In this document: piece by piece, positions 50,653 to 60,596 of the stretch
How the letters are laid out: the number at the start of each line of letters is the position of its first letter
Position numbering within the stretch: the first letter of the stretch is position 1
Origin: Modicisalibacter tunisiensis
Lineage (GTDB): Bacteria; Pseudomonadota; Gammaproteobacteria; Pseudomonadales; Halomonadaceae
Direction of reading: 5' to 3'
NCBI RefSeq assembly: GCF_020148005.1
Contig: NZ_JAGXFD010000001.1
Location: 1,136,729-1,200,728 of the forward strand
DNA length: 64,000 nt
The notes under the pieces: model-generated
Told to the model about the DNA's origin: nothing
The model's input: the letters and a program-made list of their open reading frames with translations, nothing else
Database searches by the model: none
Made by a program: the position numbers and the translations under genes

Positions 50653-50765
50653 CCGCTGTAAGGCGGTGTCGTGGCAGGGCACCGTGAAGCGTGAAGAAGA
50701 AGGACCACAGAGGCCGGGCAATGCCCGGCCTCGCCGTTATCGGGGGATGTGCGTCAGCGACCGGT

Positions 50766-51008
50766 TCAGCCCTTGGGGTCGAGGATGCGCACCGGAGTCA
50801 CGCTGTTGTCTTGCTCCTCCTCGCGGGGCTGGTTGACCCGGGTGGCGATCTCGGGCGCGGCCTCGTCCTCGATCGGCAGCTGTTCGAAGAAGTCGCAGGC
50901 CACGCAGTCCCGGTAGCGGATGCCGTGCTGTTCCCAGGTGCGAATCCTGTCCATGGCGGCGCAGCGCGGGCAGATCGCCCCGGCGATGAAGCGTTTCTGG
51001 ATGGCCAT
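50766..51008 (-). CDS. YheV-like zinc-ribbon protein (DUF2387), 80 aa
   Basis: A small putative metal-binding protein. Two CxxC pairs are seen: AICPRCAAMDRIRTW and RDCVACDFFEQ, in the family layout (RFIAGAxCPxC…W…RxCVxCxF). The acidic C-terminus is disordered. AGGAGGG stands before the ATG at 51008. It lies 60 bp downstream of prlC on the same strand, and the two are probably cotranscribed; its function is unknown. Confidence 0.82.
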   Translation of the reverse strand: MAIQKRFIAGAICPRCAAMDRIRTWEQHGIRYRDCVACDFFEQLPIEDEAAPEIATRVNQPREEEQDNSVTPVRILDPKG

Positions 51009-51068
51009 GGGCCCTCCTGTGACGGCCCCCGGCGAGCCGGGGGCGCGGGTGGATGATGGCGGGCGGCG

Positions 51069-53120
51069 TCAGGCGGCGCGGATGCCGCTGTGACGCAGCA
51101 GCGCGTCGACGCTGGGCTCGCGGCCGCGGAAGGCCTTGAACAGCTCCGCCGCGTCCCGCGAGCCGCCGGCCTCGAGGATATGGTAGCGGAAGCGCCCCCC
51201 GGTTTCGGGGTCGAAGATGCCGGCCTCCTCGAAGGCGCTGTAGGCGTCCGCCGACAGCACCTCCGCCCACTTGTAGCTGTAGTAGCCGGCCGCGTAGCCG
51301 CCGGCGAAGATGTGGCTGAAGCTGTTCTGGAAGCGGTTGAAGTCGACCCGCGGCACCACCGAGTAGCGATCGCGCACGTCGTCGAGCAGCGCCTGGACGT
51401 CGGCCGCCGAGGGGGCGTCGAGTTCGTGGTGGAGGCGGAAGTCGAACAGCGAGAACTCCAGCTGGCGCAGCATGCCCATCGCCGACTGGAAGTTGCGCGC
51501 CGCCTGCAGCCTGTCGAGCAGCGTGTCGGGCAGGCGCTCGCCGGTATCGACGTGGGCGGCGATCATGTCCAGCCCCTCGCGCTCCCAGCAGAAGTTTTCC
51601 ATGAACTGGCTGGGCAGCTCGACCGCATCCCAGGCCACGCCGTTGATGCCGGAGACGTCGGCGACGGTCTGTCGAGTCAGCATGTGGTGCAGGCCGTGAC
51701 CGAACTCGTGGAACAGCGTCAGCACCTCGTCGTGAGTGAGCAGCGCGGGCCGCTCGCCCACCGGCCGGGTGAAGTTGCAGGTCAGGTAGGCCACCGGCAG
51801 CTGCAGGCTGCCGTCCTCGCGCTGGCGGCGCACCCGGCACTCGTCCATCCAGGCGCCGCCGCGCTTGCCCTCGCGGGCATAGAGGTCGAGGTAGAAGCCG
51901 GCGATCGGCGTGTCACCGTCGTGGATCGTGTAGTAGCGCACGTCCGGATGGTAGCGCGGGGCCGTCTCGTCCTCGACGAAGCGCAGGCCATAGAGCCGCC
52001 CGGTGACGCGGAACAGCCCGTCGATCACCTGCGGCGCCGGGAAGTAGGGGCGCAGCTGTTCCGGCGAGATGGCGTAGCGCGCCTCGCGCAGCTTCTCGCT
52101 GGCGTAGCCGACATCCCACGGCTCGAGGCTCTCGAGGCCGAGCGACTCCCGGGCGAAGGCCTCGAGCTCGTTGAACTCCTCCTGCGCCTGGGGGTGGGCG
52201 CGCTCGGCGAGGTCGGCGAGGAAGTCGAGCACCTGGCGCGGCGACTCGGCCATCTTGGTGGCCAGCGAGTAGTCGGCATAGGTGGCAAAGCCGAGCAGCG
52301 TGGCCAGTTCCTGGCGCAGGGCGAGGATCTCCTCGATGACCGGTGCGTTGTCGAACTCGCCGGCATCGGGGCCGACGTCCGAGGCGCGGGTGACGAAGGC
52401 GGTGTAGATCTCGCGGCGCAGCTCGCGGTCGTCGGCGTAGGAGATCACCGGGAAGAAGCTGGGGAAGTCGAGGGTGATGCGATAGCCGTCGACGCCCTTG
52501 GCCTCGGCGTTGGCCCTGAGGGTGTCCAGGGCGCTCTGCGGCAGGCCGTCGAGGGCGTCGGCGTCGGTGACGTCCTTGTGCCAGGCCTGGGTGGCGTCGA
52601 GCACCTGGTTGGCGAAGGTGTTGGACAGCTCGGAGAGCCGGGCCTGGATCTCGCCGTAGCGCCGCTTGGCGTCGGCCGGCAGGTCGACGCCGGCGAGCCG
52701 GAAGTCGCGCAGGGTGTTGTCGACCGAGCGCTGCTGGGCGGCATCGAGCTCGGCCCAGGCCGGCGAGTCCCTGAGGGACTGGTAGGCGCGGAACAGCCCC
52801 TCGTGCTGGCCCAGCCAGGTGCCGTATTCGGAGAGCCTGGCCAGGCAGGCCTGGTAGGCCTCGCGCAGCTCGGGGTTGTTCATCGTGCCGTTCAAGTGCG
52901 AGACCGGCGACCAGGCCTGGGACAGGCGGTCGTTGAGCGCTTCCAGGGGCGCGGCGAGGCTCTCCCAGGTGGGCGTCTCGCGCTCCGCCCGGGCGGCGAG
53001 CCGATCGATGGCGTCACGGTTCTCGTCGAGGATCCGCTCGATCGCCGGCACCACGTGTTCCGGCCGGATCTCGGCGAAGGGCGGCAGGGGGTGGGTCTCG
53101 AGCAAGGGGTTGCGGGACAT
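51069..53120 (-). CDS. prlC: Oligopeptidase A, 683 aa
   Basis: Zinc metallopeptidase of family M3 that degrades signal peptides and short peptides in the cytoplasm. The zinc motif is in LTLFHEFGHGLHHML (HEFGH, about residue 470) with the third ligand in the ENFCWE region downstream. The N-terminus MSRNPLLETHPLPPFAEIRPEHVVPAIE is typical of the family. Length matches E. coli PrlC (680). The start at 53120 is chosen by this N-terminus; GAGG is 11 bases upstream. Confidence 0.96.
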   Translation of the reverse strand: MSRNPLLETHPLPPFAEIRPEHVVPAIERILDENRDAIDRLAARAERETPTWESLAAPLEALNDRLSQAWSPVSHLNGTMNNPELREAYQACLARLSEYGTWLGQHEGLFRAYQSLRDSPAWAELDAAQQRSVDNTLRDFRLAGVDLPADAKRRYGEIQARLSELSNTFANQVLDATQAWHKDVTDADALDGLPQSALDTLRANAEAKGVDGYRITLDFPSFFPVISYADDRELRREIYTAFVTRASDVGPDAGEFDNAPVIEEILALRQELATLLGFATYADYSLATKMAESPRQVLDFLADLAERAHPQAQEEFNELEAFARESLGLESLEPWDVGYASEKLREARYAISPEQLRPYFPAPQVIDGLFRVTGRLYGLRFVEDETAPRYHPDVRYYTIHDGDTPIAGFYLDLYAREGKRGGAWMDECRVRRQREDGSLQLPVAYLTCNFTRPVGERPALLTHDEVLTLFHEFGHGLHHMLTRQTVADVSGINGVAWDAVELPSQFMENFCWEREGLDMIAAHVDTGERLPDTLLDRLQAARNFQSAMGMLRQLEFSLFDFRLHHELDAPSAADVQALLDDVRDRYSVVPRVDFNRFQNSFSHIFAGGYAAGYYSYKWAEVLSADAYSAFEEAGIFDPETGGRFRYHILEAGGSRDAAELFKAFRGREPSVDALLRHSGIRAA

Positions 53121-53319
53121 GCGCGGTGGCCTCGTCTGCAAAAAGGGGGACTGCTTGTTAGATGCGGCCGCACCCGGCGGGTTTCAACGCCGCATCGACG
53201 ATCGCCCGGGCGGCGCCATTCCCGTGCCGCGCCGCCCCTGCTAGGCTTGCGGCTTTCGAGCGCCGTCGGCACGGCAGGCCGCGCCGGCGCCCGTGGCGGG
53301 ACAACAAGGGACACGAGCG

Positions 53320-54660
53320 ATGAAAGAGACACTGGAGCGCTGGAGCAGCCGGCGTGCCTTCATACTGGCGGTCACCGGCGCCGCGGTGGGACTGGGCAAT
53401 ATCTGGCGCTTCCCCTACATGACCGGCGAGAACGGCGGCTCGGCCTTCCTGCTGCTCTACATCGCCTTCGTGGTGCTGCTGGGGCTGCCGGTGATGATGG
53501 CCGAGATCCTCATCGGCCGCGCCGGACGGCGCAGCCCCATGCAGTCGCTCGGCCACCTGGCGCGGGCCGCCGGGGCCTCGCCGCACTGGCGCTGGCTCGG
53601 CGTGTTCGGGGTGATCACCGTGTTCTTCATCCTGTCGTTCTACTCGGTGGTCTCCGGCTGGTCGATCGAGTACCTGGTGGAGTCGATCAACGGCAACTTC
53701 GCCGGCGGCACGCCGCAGGCGATCGGCGCCAACTTCAACGACTTCCTCGCCGACCCGCTGCGCATGACCTTCAATCACACCCTGTTCATGCTGCTGACCA
53801 TGTCGGTGGTTGCCGCGGGCATCTCCGGTGGCCTCGAGAAACTCAACAACCTGCTGATGCCGCTGCTGTACCTGCTGCTGATCGTGCTGGCCGTCTACGC
53901 CACCACCACGCACGGCTTCGGCACGGCGATGGCCTGGCTGTTCACGCCCGATGCCTCGGCGATCACGCTGTCGGTGGTACTCAACGCCATGGGCCACGCC
54001 TTCTTCACCCTGGCGGTGGGCGCCTGTGCGCTGATGGCCTACGGCGCCTACATGCCGGATCACCAGAGCCTGCCGCGGGCGGTGGCCGCGGTGGCGGTGC
54101 TCGACGTGCTGGTGGCGCTGCTCTCGGGCATCGCCATCTTTTCGGTGGTGTTCTCGCAGGGCCTGGACCCCGGCGAGGGCCCGGGGCTGATGTTCGTCAC
54201 CCTGCCGATCGCCTTCGCCGAACTGCCCGGCGGCTCGCTGTGGCTGGCGGTGTTCTTCCTGCTGCTGCTGCTGGCCACCTGGACCTCGTCGATCAACCTC
54301 GCCGAGCCGATGGTCGCCACCCTGCAGGGCGCCGGGCTCAAGCGCGGCCGCTCGGCGGCGCTGGTGGGCATCGCGGTGTGGGCGGTGGGGCTGCTGTCGG
54401 TGCTGTCGTTCTCGACCATGGCCGACGTGCACTGGATCGGCGAGATGAACTTCTTCGACCTGGTGACCACCGTGCCCACCGACGTCTTCCTGCCCGTGGG
54501 CGGGCTGCTGATCGCCGTCTTCGCCGCCTGGGTGATGTCCAGCGAGGCCGCCGAGCGCGCCCTCGACGCCGGGCCGGGCGGCTTTCGTACCTGGCGCGCC
54601 CTGGTGCGCTACGTTTCCATCCCGCTGGTGGTGGTGGTACTGCTGTCGGGGCTGTTCTGA
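53320..54660 (+). CDS. Sodium-dependent (NSS family) transporter, 446 aa
   Basis: A LeuT-fold sodium symporter, likely for an amino acid or related solute. The signature AVTGAAVGLGNIWRFPYMTGENGG spans TM1 (key run: VGLGNIWRFPY). About 11 hydrophobic segments follow, including SFYSVVSGWSIEYL and the TM8-like LATWTSSINLAEP with the sodium-site Ser residues. AAGGG precedes the ATG at 53320. Family members of this size are usual in bacteria; the substrate cannot be told. Confidence 0.92.
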   Translation: MKETLERWSSRRAFILAVTGAAVGLGNIWRFPYMTGENGGSAFLLLYIAFVVLLGLPVMMAEILIGRAGRRSPMQSLGHLARAAGASPHWRWLGVFGVITVFFILSFYSVVSGWSIEYLVESINGNFAGGTPQAIGANFNDFLADPLRMTFNHTLFMLLTMSVVAAGISGGLEKLNNLLMPLLYLLLIVLAVYATTTHGFGTAMAWLFTPDASAITLSVVLNAMGHAFFTLAVGACALMAYGAYMPDHQSLPRAVAAVAVLDVLVALLSGIAIFSVVFSQGLDPGEGPGLMFVTLPIAFAELPGGSLWLAVFFLLLLLATWTSSINLAEPMVATLQGAGLKRGRSAALVGIAVWAVGLLSVLSFSTMADVHWIGEMNFFDLVTTVPTDVFLPVGGLLIAVFAAWVMSSEAAERALDAGPGGFRTWRALVRYVSIPLVVVVLLSGLF

Positions 54661-54681
54661 ATCGCGAGGAGGTGACGAATC

Positions 54682-55224
54682 ATGAACCTGAGAACCTTTC
54701 GCGGCCACACGCCGCAGCTCGGCGAGCGCGTCTACATCGACCCGGACTGCGTGGTGCTGGGCGACGTGACCCTGGGCGACGACTGCTCGGTGTGGCCGAT
54801 GGCGGTGGTGCGCGGCGACATGCACCGCATCCGCGTCGGTGCGCGGGTCAGCATTCAGGATGGCAGCGTGCTGCACATCACCCACGCCAGCGACTACAAC
54901 CCCGGCGGCTACCCGCTGAGCATCGGCGACGACGTGACCATCGGTCACAAGGCGATCCTGCACGGCTGCACCGTGGGCGACCGGGTGCTGGTGGGCATGA
55001 ATGCCACCATCATGGATGGCGCCGTGGTCGAGGACGAGGTGATCATCGCCGCCGGCGCGGTGGTCACGCCCGGCAAGCGCCTGGAAAGCGGGCACGTCTA
55101 CGCCGGCAACCCGGCCCGGTCGCTGCGCCCCCTGAAGGAGGCCGAGCGGCAGTTCTTCACCTATACCGCCGGCAACTACGTCAAGCTGAAGGACGAGTAC
55201 CTCGCCGCAACCGATCCCGCCTGA
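54682..55224 (+). CDS. Gamma carbonic anhydrase family protein (YrdA-like), 180 aa
   Basis: A left-handed beta-helix trimer with hexapeptide repeats (VVLGDVTLGDDCSVWPMAVVRGD, VTIGHKAILHGCTVGDRVLVG). The zinc ligands of the gamma class are in LHITHAS (His), IGHKAILHGC (two His). GAGGAGG precedes the ATG at 54682, 21 bp after the NSS stop, so the two genes form an operon. Enzyme activity is not proven for YrdA-type proteins. Confidence 0.92.
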   Translation: MNLRTFRGHTPQLGERVYIDPDCVVLGDVTLGDDCSVWPMAVVRGDMHRIRVGARVSIQDGSVLHITHASDYNPGGYPLSIGDDVTIGHKAILHGCTVGDRVLVGMNATIMDGAVVEDEVIIAAGAVVTPGKRLESGHVYAGNPARSLRPLKEAERQFFTYTAGNYVKLKDEYLAATDPA

Positions 55225-55343
55225 TAGGCCGGGCCTCCGGGCGACGCTCCGGGGGCCGGTTTCCCGAGCCCAACTGATTGTTTTTCCGAGGTGCCGTGGG
55301 CGATAATCTGGATTTGCATCCAGTGATTCGCAGGTGGCGGCGC

Positions 55344-56015
55344 GTGGCCGACTTCAAGACTCATTTCAGTGTGGCCGTGGCCGGTGGCGCGCTGCTGGCC
55401 GTCGGCGGCTGGCAGGCGGCGCTGTGGTCGCCCCCCGAGGGCGCCTCGCTGGCCGCACTGACCGCCTTCGGCGGCATCCTGCCGGACATCGACTCCGACC
55501 ATTCCCGGGCCATTCGCCTGATCTTCAACCTCTTCGCCCTGCTGGCGGTGGTCGCCGGCGCGTGCTGGCTGCAGGGGCGGGTCAGCCCGGCGATGCTGCT
55601 GGTCGGCTGCGGCGGGCTGTACGTCGCGGTGCGCTACGGCGCCGGGGCGATCTTCCGGCGCTTCAGCGTGCATCGCGGCATCTGGCACTCGCTGCTGGCG
55701 ATGGGGCTGTGCGGGCTGACCACCACCGCGTTGAGTTACCAATGGCTCGCCCAGCCGGCCTGGCAGGCCTGGGCGCAGGGCGTGGCCCTGGTGCTGGGTG
55801 GCGTCATTCACCTGCTGCTCGACGAGCTCTACAGCGTCGACCTGGTGGGCTCGCGGCTCAAGCGCTCCTTCGGCACGGCGATGAAGCTGTTCGACTACCG
55901 CGAGCCGGGCAATTCGATGGTCATGCTGTTGCTGGCGGTGGGGCTGTCGCCCTGGCTGCCGCCCTGGCAGACGCTGCTCGACCTGCTGGCCCACAGCACC
56001 CGACTGTGGCAATGA
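55344..56015 (+). CDS. YdjM-type membrane-bound hydrolase (DUF457), 223 aa
   Basis: An inner-membrane protein with about five helices. It opens with the family start ADFKTHFSVAVAGG and has the metal-ligand patterns GGILPDIDSDHS and HRGIWHSLLAMG, plus HLLLDELYSVD, as in YdjM and related putative metal-dependent hydrolases. The start is uncertain: GTG at 55344 gives (M)ADFKTH as in homologues, while a GTG at 55296 has a better-placed GAGG and would add 16 residues. It converges with dctD, with about 20 bp between. Confidence 0.82.
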   Translation: MADFKTHFSVAVAGGALLAVGGWQAALWSPPEGASLAALTAFGGILPDIDSDHSRAIRLIFNLFALLAVVAGACWLQGRVSPAMLLVGCGGLYVAVRYGAGAIFRRFSVHRGIWHSLLAMGLCGLTTTALSYQWLAQPAWQAWAQGVALVLGGVIHLLLDELYSVDLVGSRLKRSFGTAMKLFDYREPGNSMVMLLLAVGLSPWLPPWQTLLDLLAHSTRLWQ

Positions 56016-56035
56016 GCGTGCGGCAGTAAGCCCGC

Positions 56036-57421
56036 TCAGTCGGCGTCCGCGCGCTGGCGGTAGTCCTCGGCGCGCAGGTCGTACTTCTTGAGCTTGTCGT
56101 AGAGGGTCTTGCGCGGCAGTCCCAGGTGCTCACAGACGATACTGACCCGGCCGTGGTGATTGGCGAGCGCCTGACTGATCAGACTCTTCTCGAACAGCTC
56201 GACCTGGCGGGGCAGGGTCAGGGCACCGGCGGCGCTGTCGTGGCCTTCCAGCAGGTGATCCAGGCGGTAGTCGTAGGCCGCGCCCAGCAGCACGAAGCGC
56301 TCGGCGAGGTTGCGCAACTCGCGCACGTTGCCCGGCCAGTCGTGGGCCATCAGCACCGAGACGCCGGCAGCATCCAGCGGCGGCGCCTCGAGCCCGCTGC
56401 GGTTGGCGGCGACCACCGCGAAATGCTGAAAGAGCAGCGGCACGTCCTCGCGGCGTTCGCGCAGCGGCGGAATCGGCAGGGTCACCACGTTGAGTCGGTA
56501 GTAGAGGTCCTCGCGGAACTCGCCGCGCTCGGCCGCGGCCTTGAGGTCCACCTTGGTGGCGGCGATCACCCGGATGTCCAGGGGCACGGCGCGGTTGGAG
56601 CCCAGGCGCTCGATGGTGCGTTCCTGCAGCACGCGCAGCAGCTTGACCTGCAGCGACAGCGGCATCGACTCGATCTCGTCGAGGAACACGCTGCCGCCGC
56701 TGGCATGCTCGAACTTGCCGATGCGCCGCTCTACCGCGCCGGTGAAGGCCCCCTTCTCGTGGCCGAAGAGTTCGGATTCGATGATGTTCTCCGGCACCGC
56801 CCCGCAGTTGATGGCGACGAACGGCTGGCCGCCGCGCCGGCTGCGTTCGTGCAGCGAGCGCGCGACCAGGTCCTTGCCTACCCCCGTCTCGCCGAACAGC
56901 AGCACGTCGGTTTCCACCTGGCTGATGCGCTGTAGCATGGTGGTCAGATGCTGCATGGCCGGCGTGCGGCCGACGATGCGGGGTCCGGGGGCGGCGCGCT
57001 GGGCCTCCAGCTCGGCCTTGAGGCGGCGGTTCTCGAGGCTCAGCCGGCGTTTCTCGACGGCGCGGCGCACCACGTCGGTGAGCCGCTCGCCGGCGAAGGG
57101 TTTCTCGAGGAAGTCCCAGGCGCCCTCGCGCATCGCCTCCACCGCCGTGGAGATGTCGCCGTGGCCGGTGATCAGGATCACCGGCAGATCGGGGTCGCGA
57201 CGGCGCACTTCGCGCAGCAGCGCCAGACCGTCCATGCCGGGCATGCGGATGTCGCTGACCACCACGCCGGGGAAGTCGGCCTCGAGCCGGGCCAGCGCGG
57301 CCTCGGCGTCGCCGACCGCCTGTGGCTGGTAGCCGGCCAGTTCCAGGGTCTGGCCGGCGGTGATGCGCAGGTGTTCCTCGTCGTCGACGATCAGCACCGG
57401 AGTGGCATCCGACTCATGCAT
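56036..57421 (-). CDS. dctD: C4-dicarboxylate response regulator DctD, 461 aa
   Basis: Sigma-54 activator of the NtrC type. The receiver has LIVDDEEHL and phosphoacceptor Asp57 in VVSDIRMPG; the AAA+ domain has [22 protein letters not shown] and [10 protein letters not shown]; the C-terminal Fis-type helix-turn-helix reads [24 protein letters not shown], characteristic of DctD rather than NtrC. GGAGGA is six bases before the ATG at 57421, and the start overlaps the dctB stop by eight bases. The likely target is the dctPQM promoter at 46768–46909, 6 kb away. Confidence 0.93.
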   Translation of the reverse strand: MHESDATPVLIVDDEEHLRITAGQTLELAGYQPQAVGDAEAALARLEADFPGVVVSDIRMPGMDGLALLREVRRRDPDLPVILITGHGDISTAVEAMREGAWDFLEKPFAGERLTDVVRRAVEKRRLSLENRRLKAELEAQRAAPGPRIVGRTPAMQHLTTMLQRISQVETDVLLFGETGVGKDLVARSLHERSRRGGQPFVAINCGAVPENIIESELFGHEKGAFTGAVERRIGKFEHASGGSVFLDEIESMPLSLQVKLLRVLQERTIERLGSNRAVPLDIRVIAATKVDLKAAAERGEFREDLYYRLNVVTLPIPPLRERREDVPLLFQHFAVVAANRSGLEAPPLDAAGVSVLMAHDWPGNVRELRNLAERFVLLGAAYDYRLDHLLEGHDSAAGALTLPRQVELFEKSLISQALANHHGRVSIVCEHLGLPRKTLYDKLKKYDLRAEDYRQRADAD

Positions 57422-59678
57422 GGCGTTCCTCCTCGGGGGGCGGCTCGGCGGTGGCCGGTTCCGCGCAGGCCGGCAGGGTGATGGTGAAGCAGGCGCCGCC
57501 GGATTCGGCGTTGTCGGCGTCGAGCTGGCCGCCCAGGTCGTCGATGATGCGCGCCGAGATCGACAGGCCCAGGCCCAGCCCCTTGCCGGTGGCCTTGGTG
57601 GTGAAGAAGGGCTCGAAGACCCGGCCGAGATGCGCCTCGGCGATGCCCGGGCCATTGTCGCGTACCTCGATGCGGACCGTCTCGCCGGGGTGGATGCGCA
57701 GCCACAGGTGCGGCTCGGGCGTCTCACTCATCGCCTGCAGGGCGTTGCCGATCAGGTTGACCAGCACCTGCTCGAGACGCACCAGGTCGGCGTGGACCCA
57801 GACGTCGCCGGGCGGCCAGTCGCGGGTGATCGTCACGCCGGCGTTGACCAGCCGCGAACGATACAGCCGCAGGGCATAGCCGAAGCTGGCCTGCACGGAG
57901 ACGGGCGTCAGGTTGTCGCCGCTCTTGCGCGAGAACTGCTTGAGCTGGGCGCTGATCTCGGCCATGCGCGCGGTGAGCTCGACGATCTGCTCGAGGTTGG
58001 CGTCGGCGGTCTCGTGGCGGCCGCGTTCGATGAAGGCCCGGGCATTCTCGGCGTAGGCGCGGATCGCCGCCAGCGGCTGGTTGAGCTCATGGTTGATGCC
58101 CGCCGCCATCTGGCCGAGGACCGCCAGCTTGGCGGCCTGGACCAGCTCGTCCTGGGTCTGGCGCAGGCTGGCCTCGGCGCGCTTGCGTTCGTCGATCTCC
58201 GAGGACAGCCGCTGGTTGGAAGCCAGCAGGTCGCGGGTGCGTTCGGCGACCCGCTGCTCCAGCTGGTCGCGGGCGCGGGCCAGGGCGTGCTCCTGGGCCT
58301 TGCGCTCGCTGATGTCGAACACCGTGGCCAGCCAGCGTTGGCCGTGGGGGCTGACCAGCCGGCTGACGGTGAGTTCCAGCGGAATGCCGTCGCCGCCGGG
58401 GCGCAGCGCCAGCACCTCGATGGCCGGCGACTGGCGGGTGTGGCGCAGGGCGGCGATGCTGCGCGCATCGGCCGGCGAGAGCAGTTCGGTGAGATGGCGG
58501 CCCTCGACGCTCTGCGGCGTGTGCCCGAACAGCGCCTGGGCGGTGGGGTTGAGGTAGGTCAGGGCGGCGTGCTCGTCGAGCACCAGCAGGCCGGCACGGG
58601 TGCGGTCGATGATGCCGCGCACCCTTGCCTGCCCCTCGGCCAGGGCGCGGCGCTCGCGATTGGCGAACAGCTCGCGCTCCCGGCGCAGGCGCCAGCGCTG
58701 CCAGCCGATGCCGCCGGCGAGGATCACCACGCCGTAGAGGCCGGCGGCGAGGATACCGGCCTGCCACTGGGCGCTTTCCAGGGAGTGCAGCGGCTTGAGC
58801 ATGCGCATCCGCCAGCCCAGGGTCGGCAGCTCGCGGGTCACCGAGAGGAATCGCTCTCCCTCCAGCGGGCCGTCGCCGAAGGTCATCAGGCGCGAGCCGT
58901 CGCTGCGTCGCCCCAGGCGGGTCAGGTCCAGGGTCGGCAGGTGGGCGCCGTCGTAGCGGCGCGTGGCGTCCAGGTGTTCACGCTCGTCGGGCTGCAGCGG
59001 GCGCAGGCTGGCCAGGCGCAGCGCCGGTGAGCTGGCCATGAACACCACGCCGTTCTCGTCGCTGATCAGCAGCTCGCCGTTCAGGCTCGTCCAGTTGGCC
59101 TCCAGCGGCGCGACGAGCACCTTGACTACCAGCACGCCGGCGATATGCCCGCCCTGGGCATCGGTGACGCGCACCGGCGCCGAGAAGTAGTAGCCGCGCT
59201 CGCCGGATTGCGTGCCCAGGCCGTAGAAGCGCCCCATCCGGCCCTGCATGGCGTCGAGGAAGTAGGGGCGAAAGCCGTAGTTCTGGCCGACGAAACTGTG
59301 CGGCAGGTCCCAGTTGCTGGCGGCGAGGGTGGTGCCGGTGTCGTCGAGCAGGTAGATGTCGGAGACGTCGGCGATGCCGCGGAAGTCGTCGAACAGGCGG
59401 TTGAGGCGCATCACCGCCGCGGGATCGCCGGGATGGGTGACGGCGTAGCGCACGGCCTCGCGGCTGGCCAGCAGGTGCGGCAGATAGTCGTGACGAGACA
59501 GGTAGGCGGAGACGCCGGCGGCGGACAGCCGCAGTTCGTTGCGGCCTTCGGCGTACAGGGCGTCGAGCGCTTCCTCGCGGGCCAGCAGGGAGACCTGCCA
59601 GACACTCACGGCCAGCCCCAGCGGAACCAGCAGCAGCAACAGTCGCCGCCAGCGTTTGGGCAAGCGGGTGGCCTGCAT
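57414..59678 (-). CDS. dctB: C4-dicarboxylate sensor kinase DctB with extra PAS domain, 754 aa
   Basis: Membrane sensor kinase. Two membrane helices (about 11–29 and 302–322) bracket a periplasmic double-PAS region containing SDIYLLDDTGTTLAASNWD, SFVGQNYGFRPYF and the family RGYYFSAPV. A cytoplasmic PAS domain follows (about 350–465: LLVLDEHAALTYLNPTAQALFG), then a coiled coil, the H-box GINHELNQPLAAIRAYAENA with His530, and the kinase core NLIGNALQAM, DNGPGI, GKGLGLGLSIS. Classical DctB is about 600–620 aa and lacks the cytoplasmic PAS, so this one is longer. GAGGAG precedes the ATG at 59678. Confidence 0.93.
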   Translation of the reverse strand: MQATRLPKRWRRLLLLLVPLGLAVSVWQVSLLAREEALDALYAEGRNELRLSAAGVSAYLSRHDYLPHLLASREAVRYAVTHPGDPAAVMRLNRLFDDFRGIADVSDIYLLDDTGTTLAASNWDLPHSFVGQNYGFRPYFLDAMQGRMGRFYGLGTQSGERGYYFSAPVRVTDAQGGHIAGVLVVKVLVAPLEANWTSLNGELLISDENGVVFMASSPALRLASLRPLQPDEREHLDATRRYDGAHLPTLDLTRLGRRSDGSRLMTFGDGPLEGERFLSVTRELPTLGWRMRMLKPLHSLESAQWQAGILAAGLYGVVILAGGIGWQRWRLRRERELFANRERRALAEGQARVRGIIDRTRAGLLVLDEHAALTYLNPTAQALFGHTPQSVEGRHLTELLSPADARSIAALRHTRQSPAIEVLALRPGGDGIPLELTVSRLVSPHGQRWLATVFDISERKAQEHALARARDQLEQRVAERTRDLLASNQRLSSEIDERKRAEASLRQTQDELVQAAKLAVLGQMAAGINHELNQPLAAIRAYAENARAFIERGRHETADANLEQIVELTARMAEISAQLKQFSRKSGDNLTPVSVQASFGYALRLYRSRLVNAGVTITRDWPPGDVWVHADLVRLEQVLVNLIGNALQAMSETPEPHLWLRIHPGETVRIEVRDNGPGIAEAHLGRVFEPFFTTKATGKGLGLGLSISARIIDDLGGQLDADNAESGGACFTITLPACAEPATAEPPPEEERHA

Positions 59679-59703
59679 GGGCGCTCCTCGGATCTCGTGG
59701 ACG

Positions 59704-60489
59704 TCAGTCGCCGCGTTCGGGCAGGGCCTGGGCGCGACGCAGGGCGCGCTGGGCCCGGGTCTCGGCCCGTTCCAGCTCGAGCAGGCCCTCCTCGACGAAC
59801 ACCAGGTGCTCGTGGGCCAGCAGCCGGGCGTCCTCCGGGCGGCCCTCGAGGATGGCGTCGAGCAGCGCGCGGTGCTGGGTCATCAGCTGCTTGCGGGAGC
59901 CGGGCTTCTCGAACAGGTGAGCGAGGTTGGAGACGATGCTCTTTTCCAGCAGATGGAAGATGCCGCGAATGGTGTGCAGCAATAGCACGTTGTGGCCGGC
60001 CTCGGCGATCGCCAGGTGAAAGGCGGCGTCGGCCTTGGCCTCGCGGTTGGGGTCGTCCTGCAGCGCCGGCTCGGCGTAGCTGGCCTCCAGCTCCTCGAAG
60101 CGGCGGATCAGCAACTCCTTGTCGGCCGGGGTGGAACGCAGGGCCGCATAATAGGCGGCGATGCCTTCCAGGGCGTCGCGGAACTCGAGCAGGTCGAGGT
60201 GGAATTCGCCGTGACGCGAGAGCATCTCCAGCAGCGGGTCGCTGTAGCCGCTCTTGAGCTCCTCGCTGACGAAGGTGCCGCCCCCCTGGCGGCTGTTCAG
60301 CAGGCCGCGTGCCGAGAGTTTCTGGATCGCCTCGCGCAGTGAAGGGCGCGAGACACCGAAGCGCTCGGCCAGCTCGCGCTCCGGCGGCAGCCGTTGCCCC
60401 GGCGCCAGGCTGCCTTCGAGAATCATCGACTCGAGACGTTCGGTGATGACGTCGGCGATACGCGGTTGTCGGACCGGCTGATAGACCAT
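59704..60489 (-). CDS. lldR: LldR/PdhR-type GntR family regulator, 261 aa
   Basis: A FadR-subfamily repressor. The winged helix is at residues 8–75 (LAPGQRLPPERELAERFGVSRPSLREAIQKL and GLLNSRQGGGTFV), followed by an all-helical FCD effector domain with the metal/effector residues in LEFRDALEG, HLAIAEAGHN and TQHRALLDAI. Its divergent neighbours are lutABC and a lactate dehydrogenase, so lactate is the likely effector. Two identical operators lie in the shared intergenic region. The start has no strong ribosome binding site, but homology begins here. Confidence 0.88.
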   Translation of the reverse strand: MVYQPVRQPRIADVITERLESMILEGSLAPGQRLPPERELAERFGVSRPSLREAIQKLSARGLLNSRQGGGTFVSEELKSGYSDPLLEMLSRHGEFHLDLLEFRDALEGIAAYYAALRSTPADKELLIRRFEELEASYAEPALQDDPNREAKADAAFHLAIAEAGHNVLLLHTIRGIFHLLEKSIVSNLAHLFEKPGSRKQLMTQHRALLDAILEGRPEDARLLAHEHLVFVEEGLLELERAETRAQRALRRAQALPERGD

Positions 60490-60579
60490 GGCGTATTCTC
60501 GGGATACCGGGTGGCTGGGCTCGCTCCGGGGGAGCGGTCGGCAGATTGTGTCAAAGGTGCGACAGGTCGGCTAATGTCA

Positions 60580-60596
60580 AATTGGTTTTACCAATT
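60580..60596. promoter_or_regulatory. LldR-type operator 1
   Basis: AATTGGTTTTACCAATT is a perfect 7-bp inverted repeat around TTT, of the TGGT-n-ACCA kind bound by LldR/PdhR proteins. It lies about 90 bp before the lldR start, suited to autoregulation. Confidence 0.88.

Noticed and set aside
51090-55277. A 1395-codon open frame on the + strand opposite prlC
   Set aside because: It is antisense to prlC and runs out of frame through the NSS and carbonic anhydrase genes. GC-rich codon bias leaves such shadow frames open; the sequence has no domain logic.
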